A stretch of DNA of 64,000 nucleotides from Sagittula sp048553715 (GCF_048553715.1 NZ_JBLZNC010000007.1:124001-188000); one strand, 5' to 3'. Shown: positions 24,215 to 33,518, counted from the first letter of the stretch. Translations and numbers: made by a program. The notes: generated from the letters alone by a model not told the origin.

Positions 24215-27200
24215 TCAGGCGTGTCCCGCCAAAAGGGTTGTATTGCCCCCGGCTGCGGTGGTGTCGATGCAGATGTGGCGTTCCATCAGCGCATGGGCGG
24301 GATCGGGCAGACCGGTGATCAGCGGCAGGATCGGTCCTGAGCGGGTGGCCAGCGCTTGGCGCAGGCGACGGGCGTGGTCTTCCTCCCCCCACCAGATGAC
24401 GCCGGAGAACCCGTTCAGCGTTTGCAGCAACTCTGGGTCCACGGGCCCTGTGGGTGCAAGGGCGGTGCCGCCAAGGCTCTGGATCGCCTCAACCTGCTGT
24501 TGGGCCGCGCGCTTTCCGGGGCCGAGACACAGCACAGGTGCGCGCGCGCTGGTTGTCAGGCGGTTTGCTTCGCCCGTGGGGCCGGGCAGCAGCCTGTCTT
24601 GGGTCTGCGGCGGGTGCTGTGCTGCTTGTGTCAGACTGTGGTCCAGCCCCTCTCGTGTGGCGGGCAGGCTGTCTGTTTCAGCGCAAGTGATGCGATCCAC
24701 CGGCTGTTGGCTGAAGCGCGGCAGGTAGTGGGGGCCGCCCGCCTTGGGTCCCGTGCCGGAAAGCCCCTCTCCGCCAAAGGGTTGGCTGCCGACGATGGCG
24801 CCGATCTGGTTGCGGTTCACATAGATGTTGCCCGCGTGGATGCGGTCGGTGACATGCTGCACGCGGTCGTCGATCCGTGTTTGTAGCCCGAAGGTCAGCC
24901 CGTAGCCGGTGGCATTGATCGCATCGATCACCTGATCAAGGTCGCCGGATTTGAAGGGCGCAATGTGCAAGACAGGGCCAAAGATCTCGCGCGTCAGGTC
25001 CTGGATGCCGGCCACGCGGATCAGGCAGGGACGCACGAAATGTCCCGTCGCGGGGGTGGGCAGCGCGTGGATCAGCCGTCCCTCTGCTTCAGCGGCGTCG
25101 GTGTAGGCGGAAATGCTCGCGGCGGCCTCCGCGTCGATCGCCGGGCCCGCATCGGTGGCGGGCTGCCACGGGTCACCCAGAACCAAAGCATCCATCGCGC
25201 CGGTCAGCATGGTGACAAAATCGTCGTAGATGTCGTCCTGAACATAAAGACAGCGCAGGGCCGAGCAGCGTTGACCCGACGACTGGAAAGCGCTTTCGAT
25301 GATGGCCTGAACCGCCTGCTCGGGCAGGGCGGTGGAATCCACGATCATCGCGTTCAACCCGCCGGTTTCCGCGATCAGCGGCGCGCTGGGGGGCAGATGA
25401 TCGGCCATGCTGCGATGGATCAGCTGGGCGGTCTCGGTCGATCCGGTGAAGGCAACACCTGCCACCTGTGCGCAGGCGGTCATGGCGGCCCCCACCTGCC
25501 CGTCGCCCGGCAACAGATGCAGCGCATGGGCCGGCACGCCTGCCTCGATCAAAAGCTGGGCGGCGCGGTGTCCGATCAGCGGTGTTTGTTCCGCAGGTTT
25601 GGCCAGCACCGCATTGCCCGCAGCCAAAGCCGCCGCGATCTGGCCGGTAAAGATGGCCAGCGGAAAGTTCCACGGGGAGATGCAGGCAAAGGTGCCATGG
25701 GGCGCGGCATCCGTGATCTGCGTGGCATAGTAGCGCAGGAAATCCACCGCCTCGCGCAGCTCTGCCACCACATCGTTCATGGTTTTGCCCGCCTCGCGGT
25801 GCAGCAGGGCAAAAAGCTCGCCATAATGCGCCTCGTACAGATCGGCCGCGCGGTTGAGCACGCGGGCGCGCTCTTGCGGCGGGGCGTCCCAGATGCGCGC
25901 ATCAGTTGCGGCGGCTTGCACATCGTCGGGTGTGGCCCAAACCACCTGACCGACCATGTCCTGCGGGTCAGTTGGCGAGACGCGAGGTTCTGCGGCACCG
26001 GGCGCGGTTGCGGCCGTGGTCAAAGGGGCCGCCTGCCATTGCGTATCGCGAAACGGGGCGCGTGCGGTGTCGATGGCTTGCAATGTCGGGCGGTGCCGCA
26101 GATCCCATCCGCGCGCGTTTTGCCGGTCTGCGAACAGCTCTGTGCCCCGGCGCAGAGGTTTGACATCGGTCATATCAAACGGGTCAGCAGCCACGGTTTC
26201 GGGTGCGACGTCCTCGTCCACGATCTGGTTGACGAAGGACGAATTGGCCCCGTTTTCCAACAAACGCCGCACGAGATAGGCAAGCAGATCGCGGTGCGCA
26301 CCCACGGGGGCATAGATGCGGCAGGCGGTGCCGTTCTGATCCTTCAGCAACCCGTGCAGCGTCTCGCCCATGCCGTGCAGGCGTTGGAACTCAAACCGGT
26401 CCTTTGGCACATCACGCGCCATGTGCAAAATCGCGGCGGTCGTATGGGCGTTATGGGTGGCGAATTGCGGGTAGATGCGATCTGTCATGCCCAGAAGGCG
26501 GCGGGCATTGGCGATATAGCTGATATCGGTGTGCGCCTTGGCGGTGAAAACGGGGAAGGCGTCTAGCCCCATAACCTGCGCTTTCTTGATCTCGGAATCC
26601 CAATAGGCCCCTTTGACCAACCGCACCATGATGCGCCGGTCCAGCCGCTCCGCCGTGGCCTGCAGCCAATCGATCACCGCGCCTGCCCGCTGGCCATAGG
26701 CCTGCACGACCACGCCAAAACCGTCCCAGCCCGCCAGTGCGGGATTGGCCAGAACCTGCTCGACAATATCAAGCGAGATCGACAAGCGGTCGGCCTCTTC
26801 CGCGTCGACGTTCAGGCCGATCCCCGCGGATTTTGCCAGCCCGCACAGGGCTGTCAGTCGTGGCACCAATGTGTCCATGGCGTCCTTGGCCTGCAGCTCG
26901 TCATAGCGGGCATAGAGCGCGGACAGTTTGACCGAAATTCCGGGATTGCGGCGGATGTCTTTGTGCGTGGCCGCCTTAGCAATGGCGGTGATGGCGCGGG
27001 AGTAGGCAAGGTGGTAGCGCGCGGCGTCGGCCTCTGTTCGCGCGGCCTCTCCCAGCATGTCGTAGGAGTAGGTGTAGCCTGCAGCCTCCATCTTGGCGCC
27101 GCGTTGCATTGCGGCCTCGATGGTCTCGCCTAGGACGAATTGCGCGCCCATTTCCTTCATCGCGCGGCTGACTGCGGTGCGAATGACCGGCTCGCCCAGC

Positions 27201-27649
27201 CGTTTGACTGCATTGCGCAGATGACCCGCAGGCCCGGGCCGGTGGGTGTCATCCAGCACCTTGCCCGTCAGCACCAGCGCCCATGTCGACGCATTCACCA
27301 AGGGTGAAGAGGAGTGCCCGATATGGCGCGACCAGTCAGACGGTGCGATCTTGTCTTCGATCAGCGCATCAACGGTGTCGGCGTCAGGCACGCGCAGCAG
27401 GGCCTCTGCCAGACACATCAGGGCGATGCCCTCGTCCGTGGACAGCCCGTATTCTGCAAGGAACACTTCCATCAGACCGGGGCGGGTGCTGCCGCGAATG
27501 TCACGCACAAGGCGGGCGGCCTGCTGCGAGATACTGTCCCGTTCCGCCTGCGACAGGTTGGCAAAGCGGCGCAGTGCCTGCACGGTGTCGTCCTCGGGCG
27601 CGTAGGTCGTGGCGTCGATAAGTTGGCGCAGGTCAGATGGCATGTTCAT
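24215..27649 (-). CDS. putA: Bifunctional proline dehydrogenase / P5C dehydrogenase PutA
   Basis: This 1144-residue enzyme oxidises proline to glutamate in two steps. The N-terminal half is an FAD-dependent proline dehydrogenase barrel (for example NPGISVKLSALYARYDEL, VRLVKGAYWDSEIKKAQ). The C-terminal half is the NAD-dependent aldehyde dehydrogenase, with catalytic cysteine 795 in SSGQRCSALR and the glutamate in LIAETGGLNAM. A further C-terminal Rossmann-like tail follows. It lacks the N-terminal ribbon-helix-helix of self-regulating PutAs, so control comes from the divergent Lrp-type gene. ATG 27649 follows an agagg site. A second ATG lies two codons on. Confidence 0.95.
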   Translation of the reverse strand: MNMPSDLRQLIDATTYAPEDDTVQALRRFANLSQAERDSISQQAARLVRDIRGSTRPGLMEVFLAEYGLSTDEGIALMCLAEALLRVPDADTVDALIEDKIAPSDWSRHIGHSSSPLVNASTWALVLTGKVLDDTHRPGPAGHLRNAVKRLGEPVIRTAVSRAMKEMGAQFVLGETIEAAMQRGAKMEAAGYTYSYDMLGEAARTEADAARYHLAYSRAITAIAKAATHKDIRRNPGISVKLSALYARYDELQAKDAMDTLVPRLTALCGLAKSAGIGLNVDAEEADRLSISLDIVEQVLANPALAGWDGFGVVVQAYGQRAGAVIDWLQATAERLDRRIMVRLVKGAYWDSEIKKAQVMGLDAFPVFTAKAHTDISYIANARRLLGMTDRIYPQFATHNAHTTAAILHMARDVPKDRFEFQRLHGMGETLHGLLKDQNGTACRIYAPVGAHRDLLAYLVRRLLENGANSSFVNQIVDEDVAPETVAADPFDMTDVKPLRRGTELFADRQNARGWDLRHRPTLQAIDTARAPFRDTQWQAAPLTTAATAPGAAEPRVSPTDPQDMVGQVVWATPDDVQAAATDARIWDAPPQERARVLNRAADLYEAHYGELFALLHREAGKTMNDVVAELREAVDFLRYYATQITDAAPHGTFACISPWNFPLAIFTGQIAAALAAGNAVLAKPAEQTPLIGHRAAQLLIEAGVPAHALHLLPGDGQVGAAMTACAQVAGVAFTGSTETAQLIHRSMADHLPPSAPLIAETGGLNAMIVDSTALPEQAVQAIIESAFQSSGQRCSALRCLYVQDDIYDDFVTMLTGAMDALVLGDPWQPATDAGPAIDAEAAASISAYTDAAEAEGRLIHALPTPATGHFVRPCLIRVAGIQDLTREIFGPVLHIAPFKSGDLDQVIDAINATGYGLTFGLQTRIDDRVQHVTDRIHAGNIYVNRNQIGAIVGSQPFGGEGLSGTGPKAGGPHYLPRFSQQPVDRITCAETDSLPATREGLDHSLTQAAQHPPQTQDRLLPGPTGEANRLTTSARAPVLCLGPGKRAAQQQVEAIQSLGGTALAPTGPVDPELLQTLNGFSGVIWWGEEDHARRLRQALATRSGPILPLITGLPDPAHALMERHICIDTTAAGGNTTLLAGHA

Positions 27650-27756
27650 GTGGACCTCTGGGGTGATTTTCCACATTCTACCCTTGAACCAAAAGTCGCT
27701 TTGCCCGATAGCGGGCGCACAGGCGGTCATTTTGACTTTTGATGAGGTGCTTTGCG

Positions 27757-28233
27757 ATGCAAGACGATGTGGCTGATATGGACCGCTTTGATCGCGCCAT
27801 TCTGCGCGAACTGGCGGGAGAGGCGCGAATCTCTGTCACCGAACTCGCACGTAGGGTGGGGCTGTCCAAAAGCCCGGTGCAGGCGCGGCTGAAAAAGCTT
27901 GAAGAGAACGGCACGATCAAGGGCTATCGCGCCCTGCTGGACCCGATCGCGCTGGGGCTGGCGCATGTGACCTTCGTCGAGGTGCGTATGGTCGACACCC
28001 GCGAGCCCACATTGGCGAAATTCAATGCAGCCGTGGCCAAGATCCCCGAAATCGAACAAGCCCATCTGATCGCAGGCAATTTTGACTATCTGCTCAAGGT
28101 GCGCACCGCCGATATGCCCTCCTATCGGCAGGTGCTGGCCGACAAGGTGTCCGTGCTGCCGGGCGTGTCATCTACATCGACGTTTGTCGCGATGGAGGCC
28201 ATCAAGGACGAAACCGTCAGCGACGTCGGGTGA
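27757..28233 (+). CDS. putR: Lrp/AsnC-family regulator, probable PutR
   Basis: This 158-residue protein has an N-terminal helix-turn-helix (ISVTELARRVGLSKSPVQARL) and a C-terminal RAM effector domain (VTFVEVRMVDTREP, HLIAGNFDYLLKVRTADM). It is divergent from putA with 107 bases between them. This is the standard layout for the alphaproteobacterial PutR, which activates putA when proline is bound. Start 27757 was chosen because gaggtg lies eight bases upstream. An in-frame ATG at 27739 is possible. Confidence 0.88.
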   Translation: MQDDVADMDRFDRAILRELAGEARISVTELARRVGLSKSPVQARLKKLEENGTIKGYRALLDPIALGLAHVTFVEVRMVDTREPTLAKFNAAVAKIPEIEQAHLIAGNFDYLLKVRTADMPSYRQVLADKVSVLPGVSSTSTFVAMEAIKDETVSDVG

Positions 28234-28340
28234 TGTCTTGCGCCGCGTGACCGGCTGTTTTCGCGACGGCGGCTAACGCCATCTTTACCCTGCCTGTGGT
28301 TCCTGTGTCTCGCGCGGCGGTGCAGCCGCTTGGGGCACAT

Positions 28341-30161
28341 ATGGCATTTGTTTTTCAAGACACCGATCATCTGTATCAGGGGTCATCCTTCCGAATGAGC
28401 AACGGCGACACCGTGTTTGTCACCGACGGCACAATCATCGCGAATGATGAAAACTACACCGTGCTGATGAGCGGCGGCAATCTGCGCAGCCTGCTTGTCA
28501 GCTATGGCCAGATCATCGGCCACGGCTTTGCGACCCTGTATATGGGGGCGGGGTCCTCTGTCCTCGAAAACCATGGTCTGATCCGCAACAACGACGATTC
28601 CCTGAACGAACGGCCCGCCGTCCTGATCGGGACAGAGGGCACGCATCGCATCGTCAACAACGGCGATATCAGCAGCGCGGGCCGCGTTCTGCAAATCTCG
28701 ACCGTTGGGCCGGTCAGCCTGTCGTTGCAGAACCACGGGCTGATGCAGGCGCTTTATGGTCATGACATGCTGCGCGATGCGGGGTATCTGAACGATGTGA
28801 CCGTCGAGAACAGCGGTATCCTGCGTGGCGGGGCCATGGCGCTGTCAGGATCGGGAGAGACCTATCTAGACAATTCCGGCGTCATGGAGATCACAAGCAT
28901 CACGGCAGCCGCCGCTTATGGGCTGACCCTGCTGAACACCGGCACGATCGAGGGGTGGGAAACCAGTTTCGACTACCTCGCCGATCCCGGCGCGATCTGG
29001 ATCGCAGGCAGCGTGACGGCGGATCAGATCCGCAACGAGGGCAGCATTCGCGGCGATCTCGATGTGGGGGAGGGGGACGATGTCGTCCACAACAGCGGCC
29101 AATGGGTCGGGGATCTGCTGCTTGGCTACGGCAATGACACCCTCAATGGCTTTGGGGGGCGCTTTGACGGGGTGATCGATGGCGGTCCGGGCGATGACCG
29201 TATCGCGGTGGACGATAGCACGGTCGCCCTGCGAGGCGGGGATGGCAGCGACACGGTGATTGCGCGGGCGGATGTGCTGGACGTGGATGGGGTGGAGCTG
29301 ATCTGGCTGCTGGGTGCCGATGATCTGGAGGTTGCCGGATCCGGCGAGGCAGAACAGATCACCGGCAATTTCGGCGGCAATTACCTGTCCGGTGCAGGAG
29401 GCGATGACACGATCAACGGCGGGCCGGGCGATGATGTCATTCTTGGCGGTGACGGGGCGGACAGCCTGATCGGAGGCTCTGGCCGGGATGAGCTGACAGG
29501 CGATGCCGGGGCCGACCGGATCACCGGAGGGGCGGGAAATGATCTGCTGTACGGCGGGGCGGGGGATGACGTTCTGTCGGGCGAAGACGGTGCCGATTAC
29601 ATCGAGGGCGGCGATGGCGAGGATATCCTCAGCGGCGCCTTCGGCAATGACACGCTGCTGGGTGGTGGCGAAAACGACTATATCGTGGGTCAAGGAAATG
29701 ATGACTACATCGACGCGGGCGAAGGCGATGATGTGGGTCTTGGCGGTGACGGGGCTGACACGATCCTTGGTGGCGCGGGCCGCGACACGCTGTCGGGCGA
29801 CGCCGGGGCGGATGTGATCCAGGGCGGCACCGGCTATGATATTCTGATCGGCAAATCCGGGGCGGATACATTTGTCTTTGATTCGGTTGCCGAAATCGAT
29901 GACGGCATTTCCGACCGGATCAAGGATTTCGAGCCGGGGCTGGACGTGATTGATGTCTCCGGCATCGATGAAGAGGCCAGCTTTGACTTTCTGGGCACAG
30001 CCGGTTTCACCGGCGGCGGCGGTATGGAAATTCGCTATGTCATGAACAGTTTTGGCGCGGCGTTGGTCTATTTCGATGAGGACGGGGATGCCACGTCCGA
30101 TGGCCGGCTGATCCTTTTGAATGTGCCGAACGGTGTGGTGGCCGATGACTTCTTGCTATAG
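28341..30161 (+). CDS. RTX calcium-binding repeat protein with N-terminal beta-helix-like region
   Basis: This 606-residue acidic protein has no signal peptide, as expected for type I secretion. Residues about 15-260 carry repeated strand-turn units around an N-x-G core (ENHGLI, NNGDIS, ENSGIL, DNSGVM, LNTGTI, RNEGSI), which suggests a right-handed beta-solenoid. Residues about 350-510 hold tandem GGxGxDxL/I nonapeptides that bind calcium. The end (ADTFVFDSVAEIDDG...IKDFEPGLDVIDVSGID) matches the C-terminal secretion region of RTX proteins. No catalytic motif is visible, so an adhesin or matrix role is more likely than a protease. No type I secretion genes lie in the window. Confidence 0.85.
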   Translation: MAFVFQDTDHLYQGSSFRMSNGDTVFVTDGTIIANDENYTVLMSGGNLRSLLVSYGQIIGHGFATLYMGAGSSVLENHGLIRNNDDSLNERPAVLIGTEGTHRIVNNGDISSAGRVLQISTVGPVSLSLQNHGLMQALYGHDMLRDAGYLNDVTVENSGILRGGAMALSGSGETYLDNSGVMEITSITAAAAYGLTLLNTGTIEGWETSFDYLADPGAIWIAGSVTADQIRNEGSIRGDLDVGEGDDVVHNSGQWVGDLLLGYGNDTLNGFGGRFDGVIDGGPGDDRIAVDDSTVALRGGDGSDTVIARADVLDVDGVELIWLLGADDLEVAGSGEAEQITGNFGGNYLSGAGGDDTINGGPGDDVILGGDGADSLIGGSGRDELTGDAGADRITGGAGNDLLYGGAGDDVLSGEDGADYIEGGDGEDILSGAFGNDTLLGGGENDYIVGQGNDDYIDAGEGDDVGLGGDGADTILGGAGRDTLSGDAGADVIQGGTGYDILIGKSGADTFVFDSVAEIDDGISDRIKDFEPGLDVIDVSGIDEEASFDFLGTAGFTGGGGMEIRYVMNSFGAALVYFDEDGDATSDGRLILLNVPNGVVADDFLL

Positions 30162-30169
30162 GCGAGAAA

Positions 30170-30229
30170 GACGGTTTACACCGTCGGCGCGGCGACTATT
30201 GTCGCGCAACACCCGACCTTCGGGTCGGG
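30170..30229 (+). terminator. Tandem hairpins between the RTX gene and tRNA-Leu
   Basis: Two perfect hairpins lie here. The first has arms gacgg (30170-30174) and ccgtc (30181-30185). The second, cccgacc-ttcg-ggtcggg (30212-30229), has a seven-pair stem capped by the very stable TTCG tetraloop. There is no T-run. They probably end or stabilise the RTX message just before the tRNA, though the second could instead be part of the tRNA precursor. Confidence 0.5.
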
Positions 30230-30232
30230 CGG

Positions 30233-30318
30233 GCCCGCGTGGTGGAATGGTAGACACAGGAGACTTAAAATCTCCAGGCCTTAGTGCCGTGCCGGTTCGA
30301 GCCCGGCCGCGGGTACCA
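30233..30318 (+). tRNA. tRNA-Leu (anticodon TAA)
   Basis: This class II tRNA has acceptor GCCCGCG pairing with CGCGGGT (one terminal G-T pair), anticodon stem GGAGA/TCTCC with loop CTTAAAA (anticodon TAA), a long variable arm (GGCCTTAGTGCC), T-arm CCGG-TTCGAGC-CCGG, and an encoded ACCA end. It decodes UUA leucine codons, which are rare in such a GC-rich genome. Confidence 0.94.
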
Positions 30319-30340
30319 CCGAAAAACAGCGAAAAATCAG

Positions 30341-30784
30341 TTATTTACGACGCAACCGGATCACGACGTCGACCGATGCGATCTCTGCCCCTTCGGGGAG
30401 ATCGGGCAGGCGCGAAATCACCAGCTGATCGGCAGGTGCGTCGGTCAGATGGGTTTCGTCTTCCCAGAAGAAATGCGGATGCTCGTGTATATTGGTGTCG
30501 AAATAGCTGCGCGAGCCATCCACGGTCACCTCTTGCATCAGACCCGCGTCGCAGAAGGCCTTGAGCGTGTTGTAGACCGTGGCAAGCGACACGCTCTCGC
30601 CCTGATCCTTGGCGGCTGCAAACAAGCTTTCTGCGGTGACATGGCGGTTCTGGCCATCACCGACCAACAACGCCGCCAGCGCAACGCGCTGCCTGGTTGG
30701 CCGCAGGTCGCTGCCCGCCAGCCAAGTCTTGCCGCGGTCGATCGCCTCTTTGGGCGGAATGGGGGCGTCGTGTTTCATCATCAT
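30341..30784 (-). CDS. irr: Fur-family iron response regulator Irr
   Basis: This 147-residue protein has a Fur-type winged helix (LRPTRQRVALAALL, SLATVYNTLKAFCDAGLM) and the heme-responsive Irr-type histidine segment HEHPHFFWEDE. Irr represses or activates iron- and heme-related genes in alphaproteobacteria and is degraded or inactivated by heme. ATG 30784 begins a run of three methionine codons, so either of the next two could be used. It is divergent from fabA, an arrangement seen in many Rhodobacteraceae. Confidence 0.88.
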   Translation of the reverse strand: MMMKHDAPIPPKEAIDRGKTWLAGSDLRPTRQRVALAALLVGDGQNRHVTAESLFAAAKDQGESVSLATVYNTLKAFCDAGLMQEVTVDGSRSYFDTNIHEHPHFFWEDETHLTDAPADQLVISRLPDLPEGAEIASVDVVIRLRRK

Positions 30785-30923
30785 GTGCAATATAGGGTCG
30801 GATGCGCGGGGATTTCAAACGGTTTCACTACGATAATGGCGTACCCCTGCCGATTGTGTCGTCGCAGCAAGGGTGGTAGACGATCCGCAAACGAGCCAAT
30901 GGAATTTACGAGGGGGCCGAGCG

Positions 30924-31433
30924 ATGTCCGACTATCCCACCAGCTTTGACAAGGAAGACCTGTTGAAATGCGCCCGGGGCGAGCTGTTTGGCGAGGGCAA
31001 TGCCCAGCTGCCCGCGCCGCCGATGCTGATGATGGACCGTATCACCGATGTGTCCGCAGACGGGGGCGCCCACGGCAAGGGGCACATCACGGCTGAGTTC
31101 GATATCACGCCGGACCTGTGGTTCTTTGACTGCCATTTCCCGGGTAACCCGATCATGCCGGGCTGCTTGGGGCTGGACGGTCTGTGGCAGCTGACCGGCT
31201 TCAACCTTGGCTGGCGCGGCTGGAAAGGGCGCGGATACGCATTGGGCGTGGGTGAGGTCAAGCTGACCGGCATGGTGCGCCCCGACCGCAAGATGCTGAC
31301 CTATAAGGTGGATTTCACCAAGGCTGTGCAGACCCGTCGTCTGACCATGGGCGTGGCCGATGGCATCGTCGAGGCTGACGGCGAAGTGATCTATCAGGTC
31401 ACCGGCATGAAGGTCGCGCTGAGCGAAAGCTGA
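30924..31433 (+). CDS. fabA: 3-hydroxydecanoyl-ACP dehydratase/isomerase FabA
   Basis: This 169-residue hot-dog enzyme dehydrates 3-hydroxydecanoyl-ACP and isomerises trans-2- to cis-3-decenoyl-ACP. This is the branch point for unsaturated fatty acids. The catalytic H71 (DCHFPGNPIMPGCLGLDGLW) and D85 match H70 and D84 of the E. coli enzyme. The start follows gagggggc. In related genomes fabB and fabI follow directly. Here a phosphatase gene and two terminators lie between them, so fabA appears to be its own transcription unit. Confidence 0.95.
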   Translation: MSDYPTSFDKEDLLKCARGELFGEGNAQLPAPPMLMMDRITDVSADGGAHGKGHITAEFDITPDLWFFDCHFPGNPIMPGCLGLDGLWQLTGFNLGWRGWKGRGYALGVGEVKLTGMVRPDRKMLTYKVDFTKAVQTRRLTMGVADGIVEADGEVIYQVTGMKVALSES

Positions 31434-31456
31434 TCTTTGCAAGATCGAGAATTAAG

Positions 31457-31484
31457 AAGCCCGGGCCGTTTGGTTCGGGCTTTT
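31457..31484 (+). terminator. Rho-independent terminator after fabA
   Basis: The arms aagcccg (31457-31463) and cgggctt (31476-31482) pair over seven bases and are followed by a T-run (gcttttgcg). It lies 24 bases after the fabA stop and isolates fabA from the phosphatase gene. Confidence 0.75.
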
Positions 31485-31511
31485 GCGTTGTGCGGGCTGC
31501 CCCACGCGTCA

Positions 31512-31524
31512 TGTAAAGTTTACA
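31512..31524. promoter_or_regulatory. Inverted repeat upstream of the PhoX-type gene
   Basis: The sequence tgtaaa-g-tttaca is a perfect 13-base inverted repeat in the 133-base spacer between the fabA terminator and the phosphatase start. Its location suits an operator. It does not match the tandem CTGTCAT-type Pho box, although gcgtcatg just before it has some likeness to one half-site. Confidence 0.4.
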
Positions 31525-31617
31525 ATTCCTTTACCAAGTTTTTGCAGCCTGTCCCTAGACCCTCGACCACTTGGAGCGCCGCTCCGCAAGCATGGTTGCC
31601 AGCGAGGGAATGACAGC

Positions 31618-33495
31618 ATGACCGATAAAACATTGATCGATTTGTCCTGGGACGATTTCGACGAACACCGCGATCCGCGCCCTGACAGCAATGAATTTGA
31701 CGCGGTCGTCGAACGGGCCGTATCGCGTCGCGGCTTTCTGGGTGGTGCGCTGGCCTTTGGTTCGGGGGCGGCCGTGTTCGGCACCGGATTGCTGTCCTCG
31801 ACCACCGCGTCGCGCGCGGCGGCCCACGGCGGTTTTGCCTTCACACCGATCGATATTGCCACCGACCACGAGATCCACGTCCCGGAGGGCTATCAGCACA
31901 AGGTTCTGGTGCGTTGGGGCGACGCCCTGTGGTCGGAGGCGGATGGCGCCTATGACAACGGTGTCTCGGTCGAGATGTCCGACAAGGTGTTCGGCGAGAA
32001 CACCGACGGGATGGAGCTGTTCGATGTGGATGGCCGCGAAGTGATCGCCGTCAACTCTGAATATGTGAACCCCAAGATCAACCTGCCCGAGGCCTCCGAA
32101 GGCGTGCCGCAATCCGCCGAAGAGGTTGCCCTGCTGAAGAACCTGCAGGGTGTGACGATCATGGAGATCGCCAAATCCGAAGACGGATATCAGGTGGTCA
32201 AGGACAGCCCGCTGAATCGCCGTATCACCCATGAGACGGAAATGGTTCTCGAAGGGCCGCTGGCGGGTCATGATCTGGTCAAAACCAACGCCGACCCCGA
32301 GGGGCGCACCGTCAAAGGCACCATGAACAACTGTGGCTCGGGCCGCACGCTGTGGGGCACGTATCTCACCTGCGAAGAGAACTTTAACGGCTACTTCGGC
32401 ACCACCGGAGCCGAGCCCGAGGGCGAAGGCTACAGCCGTTACGGGATCGGCGGCGAGGGGCGCTACGCCTACGAGAAATTCGACGCGCGCTTCGATCTGT
32501 CCAAGGAGCCCAACGAGCCGCACCGCCATGGCTATGTCACGGAAATCGATCCGGCAAACCCCGACAGCACGCCGGTCAAACGCACGGCTCTGGGCCGGAT
32601 CAAGCATGAAAATGCCGCAATGGTGCATGCGTCGGACGGTCGTGTCGTGGTCTACATGGGCGATGATGAGCGTGGCGAATTCCTGTACAAATACGTCTCC
32701 AACGGCACATGGGCCGAAGGGCAGGACGGTGGCGATCTGCTCAATGACGGCACGCTGTATGCGGCAAAATTCAATGACGACATGACGGGCGAATGGCTGG
32801 CGCTGACGCCAGAGACCACCGGCATGGACGCGGCAGAGATCCTTGTCTTCACCCGCATGGCGGCTTCTGCCGTGGGCGCGACCACCATGGACCGCCCCGA
32901 ATGGGTTGCCGTCAACCCGCTGAAGGCCGAGGCCTATGTGGCGCTGACCAACAACCGCAATCGTGGGGTCAAGCCCAACGCGGGCGGGGATGAAACCCCG
33001 GTCAACGGGCCCAACCCGCGCGAGACCAACAACTTTGGCCAGATCGCGCGCTGGCGTCCCGAAGGCGACAACCACGCCGCCGATGGCTTTGCGTGGGATC
33101 TGTATGTCATGGCGGGCAACCCGACGGTGTATGACAACGCCTATGGCGGGTCCGACAACATCAACGAGGGCAACATGTTCAACTCGCCCGACGGGATGGT
33201 GTTTTCCTCGGACGGGATGTTGTGGATCCAGACCGATGGCGACGACGACAACGAAGGCGAATTCGCGGGCATGGGGAACAACCAGATGCTGGTGGGCAAC
33301 CCTGAGACCGGCGAGATTGCGCGCTTTATGACCGTGCCCAATGGTGCCGAAGTCACCGGCCTGTGCTGGTCGCTGGACAAGACTGTGGCCTTTGTCGGTG
33401 TGCAGCACCCCGGTGGCCAGTGGCCCGACAATGCGGGCAAGCCGCGGTCGTCCGTGGTTGCGGTCTGGCGCGAAGACGGCGCCACCATCGGTTGA
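31618..33495 (+). CDS. phoX: PhoX-family alkaline phosphatase, Tat-exported
   Basis: This 625-residue protein has a twin-arginine signal at residues 36-41 (SRRGFLGGALAFGSG) preceded by a long acidic head. It has PhoX-type metal-site motifs, including NNCGSGRTLWGTYLTCEENF (an iron-binding cysteine region), IKHENAAMVHASDGRVVVY and GDDERGEFLYKY. PhoX enzymes hydrolyse phosphate monoesters in the periplasm using iron and calcium and are common in marine bacteria. It is isolated by terminators on both sides. Phosphate-starvation control is likely but no clear Pho box was seen. Confidence 0.88.
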   Translation: MTDKTLIDLSWDDFDEHRDPRPDSNEFDAVVERAVSRRGFLGGALAFGSGAAVFGTGLLSSTTASRAAAHGGFAFTPIDIATDHEIHVPEGYQHKVLVRWGDALWSEADGAYDNGVSVEMSDKVFGENTDGMELFDVDGREVIAVNSEYVNPKINLPEASEGVPQSAEEVALLKNLQGVTIMEIAKSEDGYQVVKDSPLNRRITHETEMVLEGPLAGHDLVKTNADPEGRTVKGTMNNCGSGRTLWGTYLTCEENFNGYFGTTGAEPEGEGYSRYGIGGEGRYAYEKFDARFDLSKEPNEPHRHGYVTEIDPANPDSTPVKRTALGRIKHENAAMVHASDGRVVVYMGDDERGEFLYKYVSNGTWAEGQDGGDLLNDGTLYAAKFNDDMTGEWLALTPETTGMDAAEILVFTRMAASAVGATTMDRPEWVAVNPLKAEAYVALTNNRNRGVKPNAGGDETPVNGPNPRETNNFGQIARWRPEGDNHAADGFAWDLYVMAGNPTVYDNAYGGSDNINEGNMFNSPDGMVFSSDGMLWIQTDGDDDNEGEFAGMGNNQMLVGNPETGEIARFMTVPNGAEVTGLCWSLDKTVAFVGVQHPGGQWPDNAGKPRSSVVAVWREDGATIG

Positions 33496-33518
33496 TCGCC
33501 AATATAAGTGACCTAACG

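Noticed and set aside
29396..29870. Regular short repeats that could be mistaken for a repeat array or CRISPR
   Set aside because: They are the coding repeats of the RTX calcium-binding motif, vary at third codon positions, and have no spacer structure.
31500..31560. A Pho box upstream of the PhoX gene
   Set aside because: Only a partial half-site (gtcat) was seen and no tandem CTGTCAT-like repeat, so phosphate control is left as likely but unshown.
31555..33408. A 617-codon minus-strand frame opposite the PhoX gene
   Set aside because: The plus strand encodes a full Tat-exported PhoX. The antisense reading is composition-driven.
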